Origin: Streptomyces sp. NBC_01283
GTDB lineage: Bacteria > Actinomycetota > Actinomycetes > Streptomycetales > Streptomycetaceae
Reading direction: 5' to 3'
DNA length: 64,000 bases
Assembly (NCBI RefSeq): GCF_041435335.1
Contig: NZ_CP108430.1
Coordinates: 8,714,001 to 8,778,000, forward strand
A program made the translations under genes and the position numbers. Positions 1 through 9,482 of the stretch are shown in pieces; the first letter of the stretch is position 1, and every line of letters begins with the position of its first letter. The notes under the pieces are model-generated. The model ran no database searches, had not been told where the DNA came from, and was given only the letters and a program-made list of their open reading frames with translations.

Positions 1-1877
1 ACATCCAGGCCGTATCCCAGCGCGTCACCCAGCTCGCCGCATCCCACGACGGCACCAACGGCAGCCACCTGCTGGAGATGTTCACCTATCTGCACGCCGT
101 CTCCTACCAGGGCTTCTCGCACGCCGAGGTCGACATCACCGACCCGGCGACCCTGGCCGCCATGCGCCGGGCCGTGGACGCCTTCGGCACGGCCGCCCAC
201 GCCTTCGACGTCACGCGCTCCAACGCCGAGACGCTCCGCGAGGCGCTGACCGCGGCCAGCGCGGCAGGCCTGCGCCAGCACCAACTCCCGCTCGTCAAGC
301 GGGTCCTGGCCACGATGGACGCCGCCCACCCCGACACCGCCCCGGACACCGGCTGGGCAGGTGCGGCCCTCTCCGCGCTCACCGTGAACTACCTCGGCGT
401 CTACCCCGGCAACCAGGACACCGCCTTCCGTGCCGCGGTGGCCGCCGACCCCGCCTACCGTGCCGCCTTCAAGGCCTTCGCCGGGTACACCCACCTCAAG
501 GGCAAGCCCAACGCCTGGGTGGTGCGCGACGCGGTGAGCGAGTACGGCCGCATGGGGCAGATCGACGCCCTGCACACCGAGATCGTCACCGGACTCGGCC
601 CGCTCCTGGACACCACGGCCCGCAACTTCGGTGACGGCAGCGCCCCCTGGGCGAAGGTCGTCACCTGGCTGATCGAGTTCGACGCCTGCAGGCCGTACAA
701 GGTGTGCAGGGACGACATCGAGCGCCGTCTCTTCCCGCGGACCTACGCGTACGACGAGGGCGGCATGAAGGTCCGCACCGCTCTCGACCGCGACACCGTC
801 GACCAGCTCTACTACGCGAGCAAGCAGGTCAAGGCCCAGTTCCACCGCGTCGTCGGCACCCAGGAGCCGCTGGGCGGCGACCCCAACACCACCCTCACGA
901 CGATCCTGTACGCCTCGCGCGCCGACTACGAGAACTTCCACCCGCTCCTGACCGGCATGGGCACCGACAACGGCGGTGTCTACATCGAGCGGGGCGCGAC
1001 CTTCTACACCTATCAGCGGCGCGTGCCCCAGGACTCCTCGCTGACGCTCGAAGAGCTGTTCCGTCACGAGTACACGCACTACCTCAACGGCCGCTGGGCC
1101 GTGCCGGGCTTCTTCGGTGAGGGACCCTGGTACGAGGGCGACCGGACCACCGCGATGGACGAGGGTACGGCGGAGTTCTTCGACGGTGCCACGCGCGACA
1201 ACGGCATCAAGGTCCGCAAGTCCCTGGTCCAGGGCATCATCGATGACACCGCGGGTGGCAAGCCGCGCATGACCGTGGACAAGCTCCTGCACGCCACCTA
1301 TGACGGGGACGGCTTCCGTTTCTACGACTACGCGGGCACGTTCTTCGAGTTCCTGTGGAGCGAACGCCCGGCGCTGATCAAGGAGATGTACCATCACCTG
1401 CGCTCCGACAACCCGGGTGCGTTCGATGCCTGGCGCGACCGCCTCGGCCGGGACGCAGGGCTGCAGAGCGCCTATGACGCCTTCCTCGACAAGCAGATCG
1501 CGCACGTGGACGACCTGTTCGTCCCCAACACGACGTACGTGCCCGTCGGCAAGCTGCGTGACAGCACGGCGGGACAGGTCCGCTCCTCGTTCGTCGCGAC
1601 GACCGGCATCACGCCCGACTGCCGCTCCACCGGCGCGCCCGGCCGCCCGCGGTTCGTGTGCACCGGCCGGATCACCGCGAACCTCAGCGACGCGGCGAGC
1701 CCCGACCTCGTCTTCAAGGACATGTCCGAGACCGTCGACGCCTTCATCCTCGACAGTGCCGCCGGCGGCGACAACAACCTCACCGACATGAACTGCGCGT
1801 TCGGCGAGGTGGAGATCTGGACCAACAGCCGCGCCGGAACGTCCGACTTCTCCTGCGAAGGACCCCTGCGCGGCTGA
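1..1877 (+). CDS. Secreted M9-family collagenase (5' end outside window)
   Basis: Zinc metalloprotease of the Streptomyces/Vibrio M9 collagenase type, which cleaves native collagen outside the cell. The zinc site is HEYTH at about 1065-1079, followed by the downstream glutamate in MDEGTAEFF (about 1155-1181), the expected HExxH plus Glu arrangement. The frame is open back to base 3 with no start or signal peptide, so the true start lies upstream. An ATG at 78 is internal. After the catalytic region comes a C-terminal domain with four cysteines, which may be structural. The family is known; substrate is inferred. Confidence 0.9.
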   Translation, partial: IQAVSQRVTQLAASHDGTNGSHLLEMFTYLHAVSYQGFSHAEVDITDPATLAAMRRAVDAFGTAAHAFDVTRSNAETLREALTAASAAGLRQHQLPLVKRVLATMDAAHPDTAPDTGWAGAALSALTVNYLGVYPGNQDTAFRAAVAADPAYRAAFKAFAGYTHLKGKPNAWVVRDAVSEYGRMGQIDALHTEIVTGLGPLLDTTARNFGDGSAPWAKVVTWLIEFDACRPYKVCRDDIERRLFPRTYAYDEGGMKVRTALDRDTVDQLYYASKQVKAQFHRVVGTQEPLGGDPNTTLTTILYASRADYENFHPLLTGMGTDNGGVYIERGATFYTYQRRVPQDSSLTLEELFRHEYTHYLNGRWAVPGFFGEGPWYEGDRTTAMDEGTAEFFDGATRDNGIKVRKSLVQGIIDDTAGGKPRMTVDKLLHATYDGDGFRFYDYAGTFFEFLWSERPALIKEMYHHLRSDNPGAFDAWRDRLGRDAGLQSAYDAFLDKQIAHVDDLFVPNTTYVPVGKLRDSTAGQVRSSFVATTGITPDCRSTGAPGRPRFVCTGRITANLSDAASPDLVFKDMSETVDAFILDSAAGGDNNLTDMNCAFGEVEIWTNSRAGTSDFSCEGPLRG

Positions 1878-2034
1878 CGTCCGCGCGAGACGGGCCCACG
1901 ACACCGGTGATTTCACCGATGTCCACACCCCGTCGGCACCGCCACGGTGGGGACCGCCAACGAACACGGCGGTCTCCACCGGGGCGCACCTCCCTCTCCC
2001 GGGTGGCTCCCGCCACGAACGAGAGGACCCCTCC

Positions 2035-2931
2035 GTGCGCCTGCACGTCTTCTCCCGCCCTGTGGTGCGGGCCGCTCTGGCCGCCGCGGTCGCCACCGCC
2101 GGCCTCCTCGGCACGGGCCTCGCGCCCGGCGCCCAGGCCGCCGCGGACAACCCGTACGAGCGTGGCCCCGCCCCCACCGTCTCCAGCATCGAGGCCACGC
2201 GCGGCTCGTACGCCGTCTCGCAGACCAATGTCTCGTCCCTGAGCGTGTCCGGCTTCGGCGGCGGCACCGTCTACTACCCGACGTCCACCGCCGACGGCAC
2301 CTTCGGCGCGGTCGTCATCTCGCCGGGCTTCACCGCGTACCAGTCGAGCATCGCCTGGCTCGGGCCGCGGCTCGCCTCCCAGGGCTTCGTGGTCTTCACC
2401 ATCGACACGCTCACCACCCTCGACCAGCCCGACAGTCGCGGACGCCAACTCCTCTCCGCACTCGACTACTTGACGAAGTCGAGCTCGGTGCGGGGGCGCA
2501 TCGACGCCTCGCGGCTCGGCGTGATGGGACACTCGATGGGCGGTGGCGGCACCTTGGAGGCCGCCAAGAGCCGTACGTCGCTCAAGGCGGCGATCCCGCT
2601 GACCGGCTGGAACCTCGACACCACCTGGCCCGAGGTGCGCACGCCCACCCTCGTCGTGGGCGCGGACGGTGACACCGTCGCCCCCGTGGCCACCCACTCC
2701 GAGCCGTTCTACCAGTCGCTGCCGAGCAGCCTGGACAAGGCGTACCTGGAGCTCAACGGCGCCACCCACTTCACGCCGAACTCGTCCAACACGACGATCG
2801 CGAAGTACAGCATCTCCTGGCTGAAGCGGTTCATCGACGACGACACCCGCTACGAGCAGTTCCTCTGCCCGCTGCCGAGGCCGAGCCTCACGATCGAGGA
2901 GTACCGGGGCAACTGCCCGCACACCAGCTGA
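2035..2931 (+). CDS. Secreted cutinase / polyester hydrolase (PETase-like)
   Basis: Secreted alpha/beta hydrolase, 298 aa, with a GTG start behind GAGAGGA. It has a Sec signal peptide ending near AQA and a mature start DNPYERGP, typical of Thermobifida and Streptomyces cutinases. The catalytic triad is visible: Ser in GHSMGGGG, Asp in [10 protein letters not shown] and His in GATHF. A C-terminal Cys pair (FLCP and GNCPH) matches the conserved disulfide. The oxyanion and aromatic positions read SPGFTAYQ (Phe where many have Tyr) and PLTGWNL (Trp kept). The family hydrolyses cutin, triacylglycerols and in several members PET. The exact polyester range is inferred. Confidence 0.92.
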   Translation: MRLHVFSRPVVRAALAAAVATAGLLGTGLAPGAQAAADNPYERGPAPTVSSIEATRGSYAVSQTNVSSLSVSGFGGGTVYYPTSTADGTFGAVVISPGFTAYQSSIAWLGPRLASQGFVVFTIDTLTTLDQPDSRGRQLLSALDYLTKSSSVRGRIDASRLGVMGHSMGGGGTLEAAKSRTSLKAAIPLTGWNLDTTWPEVRTPTLVVGADGDTVAPVATHSEPFYQSLPSSLDKAYLELNGATHFTPNSSNTTIAKYSISWLKRFIDDDTRYEQFLCPLPRPSLTIEEYRGNCPHTS

Positions 2932-2955
2932 TCCTGATGACCCGTCATGGGGGCC

Positions 2956-2991
2956 CGTCGTCCGTCGCCGGTCAGCCGGCGGCGGACGACG
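2956..2991 (+). terminator. Strong hairpin after the cutinase gene
   Basis: Two 16-base arms, 2956-2971 and 2976-2991, pair except for one wobble around a 4-nt loop (tcag). It lies 25 bp after the cutinase stop. There is no T-run, as is common for Streptomyces terminators. Confidence 0.7.
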
Positions 2992-3089
2992 TGTGTCGTG
3001 CGCCGGGCCCGGACTGTGCCCGTGCACACCCGGAGGCGGGTGCCGCTGGTGGCGTGCCCAGTGCGGCGGACGCGGGGCTTCCGGGCTGT

Positions 3090-3105
3090 GTTACGCGAAA
3101 GTAAC
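3090..3105. promoter_or_regulatory. Short inverted repeat just upstream of the LAL regulator
   Basis: gttac-gcgaaa-gtaac ends 8 bp before the GTG start of the next gene. It could be an operator or a small hairpin near the ribosome site. The arms are only 5 bp, so this is weak. Confidence 0.3.
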
Positions 3106-3113
3106 GTGCGGGC

Positions 3114-5738
3114 GTGACCCTTTCGACGACCGAACCCGGTTCCACGACCGAACCCGGCGCGCTCATGGCCCCCGAGCTGTACGGCCGCCGTGCGGAAATC
3201 GCCGCCGTGGAATCCCTGGTGGGGCGCTTGCGGACCGGCCGGGGCGGGGTGCTCGCCCTGACCGCGCAGCCCGGCCTCGGCCGCACCGCGCTCGTGGAGT
3301 ACGCGAGGGCGATCTGCGGCCCGGTCCCGACGGTTCAGCAGACCGCCCCCGCCGCGCTACCGCAGGAAGGCCCACTGCTGGTGTGTGTCGACGACGCGCA
3401 CACCTGGCGCCCCGCGGACCGGACCGCCCTCCTGGCCGACCTCCGCCGCCTCCCCGCCGAACGGCCCGTGGCCGTCCTGCTCACCCTCGCCGAACACCAC
3501 GTAAGAGTAGGCGAGTTGGGCGGTCTCGCCATCCTGCGCCTCGGGCCGCTCGACGACAGCGCGGCCGGCGCCCTGCTCGACCGGCTGACCCGTGGCGCCG
3601 CCGACCCGGACGTCGGCGCCTGGCTGACCCGCGAGGCCGCGGGCAACCCACGCCTGCTCACCGCGCTCGTCACGGCCCTCACCCCTGATCAGCTGGCCGG
3701 CCGCACCCCGCTGCCCGACACCCTGCCCGGCGGGGAAGCCGTCCTGCACGACTACGCCGCCCCCCTCGACACGCTGCCCCGTGCCACCCGCGCCCTGCTG
3801 CTGCTCGCCGCGGCGGCCGGGGAGCACGAACCCGAGGGTGCGGGCGCGGACCTCGCCCTGCTGCTGCGGGCCGGCGGCGACCCCGGGGAACTCGCGCCCG
3901 CCGAAGCCCTCGGCGTGGTCGTCGGGGCGGGCGGACGCGTCCACTTCACCCACCCCCTCCTACGCCGGGCCGTGCTGCACCGCGCCCCCCTCGCCCGTCG
4001 CAGGGCCGCCCACGCCCGCCTCGCCGAGGTCGGCCGGGACCGCCTCGCCCGCCTGGTCCAACTCGCCTGTGCCGCCGGGGACCACGACGCGCGGCTCGCC
4101 TCGGCCCTCGCCGCGGCGGCGGCCACGCCCCGCCCGCACGCCGAGCGTTCCGCCGCCCTGGCCCGCGCCGCGGCGCTCACCGCCGACACGGCACTGCGCA
4201 CCGACCGGCTCGCGGACGCCGCGGAGGCGGCCCGGCAGGCAGGGGACCCCGTCCGGGCCCGCGCCCTGCTCGCCCGCACCGCCGGAGCCCCCGCCCACGG
4301 CGGCGTCCACCAGGTGCGCGGACTCCTGTCCCTCGCCGACGGACCGGCAGCCGACGCCAGGGAGGCCCTGCTCACCGCCGCCGTGCTGCTCCCGCCCGAA
4401 CCCGCCCGCCACGCGCTGATCGGCGCGGCCGAGGCGGCCTGGGCGATGGGCGACGCCGCGGCCTACCGGGAGGCGATGACCCGTGTCCCCGCCTGCGCCG
4501 ACGACGACTCCCTGGAGGCATACCGCGCGGGGATGTGCGCGGTCCTCTCGGGCCGCACCGCCGAGGGCCATGCCCTGCTGCGCCGCTGCCTGACCGCGAT
4601 GCAGAGGACGGCCGAACCCGCCGGGCTGCTGCGCGCCGGGGCCGCAGCCCTGGTCGTCGGCGAGGTCGAGGCCGCCTGCGGGGCGGGCGCCCGCGCGCTC
4701 GCCGCCGTGCGCGCCTACGGCCCCGAGGTCCTGCTGCCGCGCGCCCTGGAGCACCTGGCCTACGGAGAACTGCGCGCGGGCCGCCACACCACGGCCCGTG
4801 CGCATGCCCTCGAAGGCCTCAGGGCCGCGCACCGCACCGGGCAGCCCAACGTCGCGGCCTGCCTGCACGCCGTCCTCGCGCTCGCCGCGTCCGTGGAGGG
4901 TGACGCGGAGGCCTGCGCCGGGCATGCGGCGGCCGCCGCCGCGGGCGCGGGACCGCACGGTCTCCAGCAGGCCGCCACGCTCGCCGTCTGGGCCGTCGCC
5001 CGAGCGGATCTCGCGGCGGGGCGCCCCGGGGACGCGGCGGCCCGCCTCGCCCCGCTGGTCGCCCCGGGGCCCCGGCGCGGGCACTTCGCCGTCAGGATGC
5101 TGGCCGTCCCCTGCTTCGTGGAGGCGGCAGTCCAGGCCGGGCGCAGGGCAGAGGCCCACAGCGCCACCGCGGAGTTCACCCGCTGGACCGCGGCCACCGC
5201 GGACCGGCTCGCCCCCGCCCAACTGGCCCGCTGCCGCGCCCTGCTCGCCCCGCCGCAGCAGACGGCAGCCGCGTACGAGAGTGCGCTCGTGCACCACGAC
5301 CGCTCGCCCGGCGAGTTCGAACGCGCCCGTACGCAGCTCCTGTTCGGCCAGTGGCTGCGCCGCGGGCGCCGCACCCGCGAGGCGCGCGGCCCGCTGCGGG
5401 ACGCACTGGTCGGCTTCGAGCGGTGCGGGGCGCGTGCGTGGGCGGACCGCAGCCGCGGTGAACTCCGCGCCGCGGGCGAGGCGGTGGCGGGGGAGCCGGG
5501 CCAGGGGCCGCTCGCGGCACTGACCCCGCAGCAGCAGCGCATCGCCCGCCATGTAGCGGAGGGCGCCACCAACCGGGAGGTGGCGGTGCGCCTTTCGGTG
5601 AGCCACCGCACCGTCGACCACCACCTGCGCAATGTGTTCGCCGCGCTGGGCGTACGGTCCCGCGTCGAGCTGTCCCGGCTCCTCGCCGGCGACGGAGGGT
5701 TGCCGGACCGTGATGAGGAGATTGCCGCACACCTCTAG
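3114..5738 (+). CDS. LAL-family LuxR transcriptional regulator
   Basis: 874-aa regulator of the large ATP-binding LuxR type: an N-terminal AAA/STAND ATPase, a long Ala-rich helical middle, and a C-terminal LuxR helix-turn-helix (LTPQQQRIARHVAEGATNRE, then VSHRTVDHHLRNVFAALGV). Walker B is LLVCVDDAHTW. The Walker A is degenerate, AQPGLGRTALV, with Arg in place of the usual Lys. The start is GTG; a later ATG follows at codon 18. No obvious target is adjacent; the downstream gene is another regulator. Such proteins usually control secondary or carbon metabolism, but nothing here says which. Confidence 0.9.
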   Translation: MTLSTTEPGSTTEPGALMAPELYGRRAEIAAVESLVGRLRTGRGGVLALTAQPGLGRTALVEYARAICGPVPTVQQTAPAALPQEGPLLVCVDDAHTWRPADRTALLADLRRLPAERPVAVLLTLAEHHVRVGELGGLAILRLGPLDDSAAGALLDRLTRGAADPDVGAWLTREAAGNPRLLTALVTALTPDQLAGRTPLPDTLPGGEAVLHDYAAPLDTLPRATRALLLLAAAAGEHEPEGAGADLALLLRAGGDPGELAPAEALGVVVGAGGRVHFTHPLLRRAVLHRAPLARRRAAHARLAEVGRDRLARLVQLACAAGDHDARLASALAAAAATPRPHAERSAALARAAALTADTALRTDRLADAAEAARQAGDPVRARALLARTAGAPAHGGVHQVRGLLSLADGPAADAREALLTAAVLLPPEPARHALIGAAEAAWAMGDAAAYREAMTRVPACADDDSLEAYRAGMCAVLSGRTAEGHALLRRCLTAMQRTAEPAGLLRAGAAALVVGEVEAACGAGARALAAVRAYGPEVLLPRALEHLAYGELRAGRHTTARAHALEGLRAAHRTGQPNVAACLHAVLALAASVEGDAEACAGHAAAAAAGAGPHGLQQAATLAVWAVARADLAAGRPGDAAARLAPLVAPGPRRGHFAVRMLAVPCFVEAAVQAGRRAEAHSATAEFTRWTAATADRLAPAQLARCRALLAPPQQTAAAYESALVHHDRSPGEFERARTQLLFGQWLRRGRRTREARGPLRDALVGFERCGARAWADRSRGELRAAGEAVAGEPGQGPLAALTPQQQRIARHVAEGATNREVAVRLSVSHRTVDHHLRNVFAALGVRSRVELSRLLAGDGGLPDRDEEIAAHL

Positions 5739-5813
5739 GTACCGACTGGGCGGTATGCCATTCTTCGGGCGTCAGGAAGATCCGCCAGTGCGCACACTCC
5801 CCGTGGAGGCCCC

Positions 5814-7076
5814 ATGCCACACGTCCTGCGGTCACGGGTCGCGCCCCTGCACGAAGTGCCCGCCATCGCCCCGCCGGCACCGGGCGCCCGCTCGCTCCTC
5901 GACGCCGAGGCCGTCGCCGTGCTGCACCGCGCGGCCCGCGCCCTGCTGAGGGATCTGGCCGGGATGACCGACCGGCTCGTCGCGGAGCTACGGGAGCAGG
6001 AACCCGCCTACCGCGCGGACATCGAGACCCGCCCCACCGAGGTGTGGCAGGAGGTGCACCGCTCGCTGCGGTACAGCGTCACCTCGCTCCTCCAGCCGGG
6101 GGAGACCAGGGAGGCCGCCCACCGCACCTCCGTCCAGATCGCCGGGGTGCGCGCCGAACGGGGCCTGCCGCTCGACGCGTTGCTGCACGCCTTCCGGCTC
6201 GGCGGGGCGATGGTGTGGCAGGGCCTGGTCGAGGAGGTCTCGCGCGGCAACCCCGACGACATGCGGCTGCTCATCCATGTCGCCACGGACGTGTGGAACT
6301 TCGTCGACGAGCACTGCGGAGTGGTCGCCGACGCCTATCGCCGCACCGAGCGCCGCATGGCCTGGCGGCACGAGAACCGCCTGCGGCTGCTGACCGCCGG
6401 CCTCCTGGACGGAAGCGCCCGCCTCACCGACCTGCCCACCGCCGCCGACGTCCTGGGGCTGCCCGAGGACGGGTGGTACGCCGTGATCGCCCTGGCGGGA
6501 GATGACGACGGCCTCACCCTGCCGCCGGGGACGCGGACGCTGCGCCACGTCGGTCCCGGGGTCCATTACGCCCTGGTGCTGCTCGGCGACGCCGAGGGCA
6601 GCCCGGCGGACGAACTGTCCGCGCTCGGCGCCGGCCTGACCCTGCCGCCCGGGGCCCGCGCCGGGATCGGCTCCCCCGTGGAGGGGCTGGCCGCCGTCCC
6701 CTACGCCCGCCGCCTCGCCGACACGGCACTGCGGGCCTGCCCCCGCAGCGGCGGCACCGTCCTCCTGGACGAACGCCTGCCCGACGCCCTCGTCGTCTCG
6801 TCGCCCGAGCTGGCGCAGGCGCTCGCCGAGCGCGTCCTCGGCCCGCTGCACTCCCTCGACCCCGCCGACCGGGACCTGCTCCTCGACACCCTCGTCGTCT
6901 GGCTGGAGACCGACGGCTCCGCGCAGCGCGCGGGCGCCCGCCTCTACTGCCACCGCAACACCGTCCTCAACCGGCTCCGCCGCGTCGAGCAGTTGACCGG
7001 CCGCAGCCTCACCCGGGTCGGCGACCTGGTGGAGATCTCACTCGCCCTCGGGGCGCGCAGGCTGCTGGGAGGGTGA
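5814..7076 (+). CDS. PucR/CdaR-type helix-turn-helix regulator
   Basis: 420-aa cytoplasmic regulator with a helical N-terminal sensor region, a degenerate GGDEF-like middle, and a C-terminal PucR helix-turn-helix (LDTLVVWLETDGSAQRAGARL, then YCHRNTVLNRLRRVEQLTG). The family acts on operons for purine, sugar-acid or secondary metabolism. The gene lies 75 bp after the LAL regulator and ends at a strong terminator, so it may be transcribed with it or alone. Effector and targets cannot be read from the sequence. Confidence 0.85.
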   Translation: MPHVLRSRVAPLHEVPAIAPPAPGARSLLDAEAVAVLHRAARALLRDLAGMTDRLVAELREQEPAYRADIETRPTEVWQEVHRSLRYSVTSLLQPGETREAAHRTSVQIAGVRAERGLPLDALLHAFRLGGAMVWQGLVEEVSRGNPDDMRLLIHVATDVWNFVDEHCGVVADAYRRTERRMAWRHENRLRLLTAGLLDGSARLTDLPTAADVLGLPEDGWYAVIALAGDDDGLTLPPGTRTLRHVGPGVHYALVLLGDAEGSPADELSALGAGLTLPPGARAGIGSPVEGLAAVPYARRLADTALRACPRSGGTVLLDERLPDALVVSSPELAQALAERVLGPLHSLDPADRDLLLDTLVVWLETDGSAQRAGARLYCHRNTVLNRLRRVEQLTGRSLTRVGDLVEISLALGARRLLGG

Positions 7077-7084
7077 GCGCGAAA

Positions 7085-7123
7085 AGGCGGCGAGGAGACC
7101 CCCGCGGGGGTTCCCTCGCCGCC
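7085..7123 (+). terminator. Terminator hairpin after the PucR-type gene
   Basis: An 11-bp outer stem (7085-7095 with 7113-7123) continues into an inner agaccccc/gggggttc stem. It closes the regulator transcript 8 bp before the target duplication of the Tn7-like element. Confidence 0.8.
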
Positions 7124-7130
7124 TGATGTA

Positions 7131-7135
7131 CCGAG
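7131..7135. repeat. Left target-site duplication ccgag
   Basis: ccgag immediately outside the left terminal repeat is repeated at 17564-17568, immediately outside the right one. Five bp is the duplication size made by Tn7-type TnsA/TnsB transposition. Confidence 0.85.
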
Positions 7136-7160
7136 TCTAGGTTCCGCATGATCGTTAGCA
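7136..7160 (+). repeat. Left terminal inverted repeat of the Tn7-like element
   Basis: A 25-bp end, starting tctagg and ending tgatcgttagca. It matches the reverse complement of 17539-17563 at 23 of 25 positions. Confidence 0.9.
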
Positions 7161-7438
7161 CGGAACCCTGCGGAAACGCGTGAATCCGGATGCGCTGAGC
7201 AGTGGGGGTGTCGGCCGATAGCGAGCATTCGGCAGCTCCCTTCAGGCGGTTCGATAACAGACGGTGACGTGCGCACCTCGATTTTTCGTGACGGGTTGTC
7301 GGGCTCTCCGGCGGTCCGTTTCTGTTTGTCGGGTCGGTGACGGGTGGGCCGATGGCCCGGCTGTCGCGTCGGGTGTGCGCCGGGTTTCACGGTTCCGGTG
7401 GGCGGTTCGAGTTTGTCGGGACGGGCCGTTGCTGCTGG

Positions 7439-8870
7439 TCATCCAGGGTGCGGGAGTGCGTCGAGTCGCTGGATCGCGCCTGTGATCACGTCGGTCCAGG
7501 GCCAGTGGTGGGTGAATCTCAGGTGCCTGCGGCGGGCGGTGGTGACGAGCTGGGCGGCGGCGGAGAACAGCCGCTGCCGCAGGCGGCGGGGTTCCCAGAG
7601 CCTCGGTTTGCCGGTCAGGGCGAGCATGGGCAGCCAGGCCAGCAGGTCGAGGGCGAGCTGGATGAACTCCAGCCAGATCTGGTTCTGCGCGGTGTCGTGC
7701 AGGGGCAGGTTGCGCAGGCCGGTGGCGCGCGCGTTGCGTATACGGTCCTCGGCCCGCGCGCGCTGGCGGTGCCGCAGTTCCAGGGCGGTGATCGGGACGT
7801 CGGTGGTGTTGGTGGCGAACGCGGTGAGCCGCAGTCCGTCGGCGTCGGTGAAACGCAACTGGGCCCCGGGGTGCGGCCGTTCCTCGCGGGCGATCAGCCG
7901 CATCCCTCCCGGCCAGCCCTTGAGGACGTCGCCGTCGAGCTCGGCGGTCCAGGCGCCGTCGCGGATCTCGCCGCCGGGCTCGACGGCGGGCGTCCAGGCG
8001 GAGGCAGGAATCTTCAGGACGGCCTGGTGCATGGCGTCGGTGATGGTCATCCCGACCGAGTGCGACAGCCACCGGCCCCGCTTCGAGAGCCAGGCGTGGA
8101 ACTCGTGGGTGCCGCCCGCGGAGTCCGTACGGATCAGTGTGGACCGGCCGCGCCGGAGACGTTTCGGGAGTTGGGCTAGGGCGAGTTGGGTGGCGGTGAT
8201 GTGGTCGGTAACGGTGTTGCTGTCCGCGTTCCCGGGCCGTAGCAGCGCGGCCACCGGCTCCCCGGTGCCGCCGCATCCGTGGTCGACGAAGCCCATCAGC
8301 GGATGATGTCCGTAGGACTTCTTCCAGGTCGCGGCCGCGTCCTGTTTGTCGGAGTGGGCGGACCAGCACCCCGTCCAGGTCCACGGTCACCTGACCGCCC
8401 GCGTCCGGCGACGAGGTGCCGGCCAACTTCCAGACCCGCGTGCGTACTTCGGCCCGCGCTGAGCGGATCGCGGTCAGAGTCTTCAGCCCGCCTGTGGCGA
8501 GCTTGTCGATGAGCCGGGAGACGGTCGGGTCGGAGGCCACCGGCCCGAACACGGCCGGCTCGGCCCGCAGCATCGCGACATCCGCCAGACAGTCCCCGCC
8601 CAGCGCGACCGCCAGGGCCACGTCCAGCAGGGTCTTCCCCGGATCATGCACCGCCCGAGGCCGTCGCCACGGCGCGAGCGCCGCCGATATCGCACTGTCC
8701 AGGCCGCTCTTGCGGACCGTCTCGACCAGCAGCACCCCTCCGGCCTGGGAGACCACCGCCCTCGATGCGCACGCGCGGACAGGAACCGATAGCTTCTTCG
8801 CCTGAGGAGTGCTTCTTTCATGCGACGACCTGGACCCTAGACAAGTCCCATCTTTGCAGGTCAGGAGCAC
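7439..8870 (-). pseudogene. IS1380-family transposase, frameshifted
   Basis: The N-terminal half (8870 to about 8360) reads SQAGGVLLVETVRKSGLD and ends VTVDLDGVLV, the first catalytic-Asp region of IS1380 DDE transposases. It then leaves frame. The rest continues one frame over (7439 to about 8365: HSDKQDAAATWKKSYGHHPL, then MGFVDHG and IRTDSAGGTHEF). One extra base near 8358-8364 accounts for the break; removing it gives a continuous protein. The true start is unclear, probably near 8810. A -1 frameshift used for expression is possible but not typical of this family. The IS ends could not be placed with confidence. Confidence 0.85.
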
Positions 8871-9065
8871 TCTTCGTTTATTTGATCAAGCACCGGACAC
8901 CCGCAGTCGCGAAAGCGACCGGCTAGGCGTACAGAAGTGCGGTTCGAGGATGGCCCGTTCTGCCGTTGGCAAAGACTTCGCTACAGGGAGAACGCTTTGA
9001 GTCAGTGGGCCCACCTCGCAGACCTACTGTAGTTCCTCGAAGACCGAGAGTGATAGGGGACTGCT
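8871..9065. other. Right flank of the IS1380-like copy and leader of the nSTAND module
   Basis: The first 60 bp or so (gacctggaccctagacaag, then gcaggtcaggagcac) are shared with 13770-13853 and so belong to the IS end. The rest is the upstream region of the two-gene module. No clear promoter was recognised. Confidence 0.5.
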
Positions 9066-9482
9066 ATGGATCCAATCGCCGCGGCTGCCGGGGCGGCTCT
9101 GGTTGGTGCTATGGCTACGGACGCGTGGGAGCACGTCCGCACGGCCGTCCTGGCATGGTGCCGGGGAGCCCCCGGCGAACAAGCAGATGGGGTGAGCGTG
9201 GAACTCGCAGAAACTCGCTCCCAGGTTCTGGCAGCGAGGGAAGCGGAGGACGCTGACACTGAGCGGGCTCTGGCAGCGGTCTGGCAACTTCGGCTACAGC
9301 AGTGCCTGCATACAAATCCCTCCCAAGCAGGTGAGTTGGAACGACTCTTGGAACAGCACCTCACTCCTGCCTTGCCCATCGATGAAGCGTCCCGTATCGG
9401 ATCACTGATGCTGAAGGCGAAAGCATCCGGTAGCGGGCGGGTGTACCAAGCTGGACGCGACCTGCGCAACACCGAACAGTGA
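9066..9482 (+). CDS. Small helical protein with an N-terminal membrane helix; candidate Bell-like effector
   Basis: 138 aa, ATG behind AGGGGAC. The N-terminus (MDPIAAAAGAALVGAMATDA) is a small-residue-rich hydrophobic helix, followed by amphipathic helices. The C-terminus carries GRVYQAGRDL at about residues 124-133. The next gene starts by GTGA overlap and has a similar motif, ARIFQARNDL, near its own N-terminus. In known bacterial amyloid-signalling pairs, a small membrane-active protein with a C-terminal motif sits beside a STAND protein with the matching N-terminal motif. The effector role is inferred from this architecture; no enzyme motif is visible. Confidence 0.75.
   Translation: MDPIAAAAGAALVGAMATDAWEHVRTAVLAWCRGAPGEQADGVSVELAETRSQVLAAREAEDADTERALAAVWQLRLQQCLHTNPSQAGELERLLEQHLTPALPIDEASRIGSLMLKAKASGSGRVYQAGRDLRNTEQ

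Noticed and set aside
3960..5732. 590-codon minus-strand frame
   Set aside because: Antisense to the LAL regulator; no ribosome site or domain.
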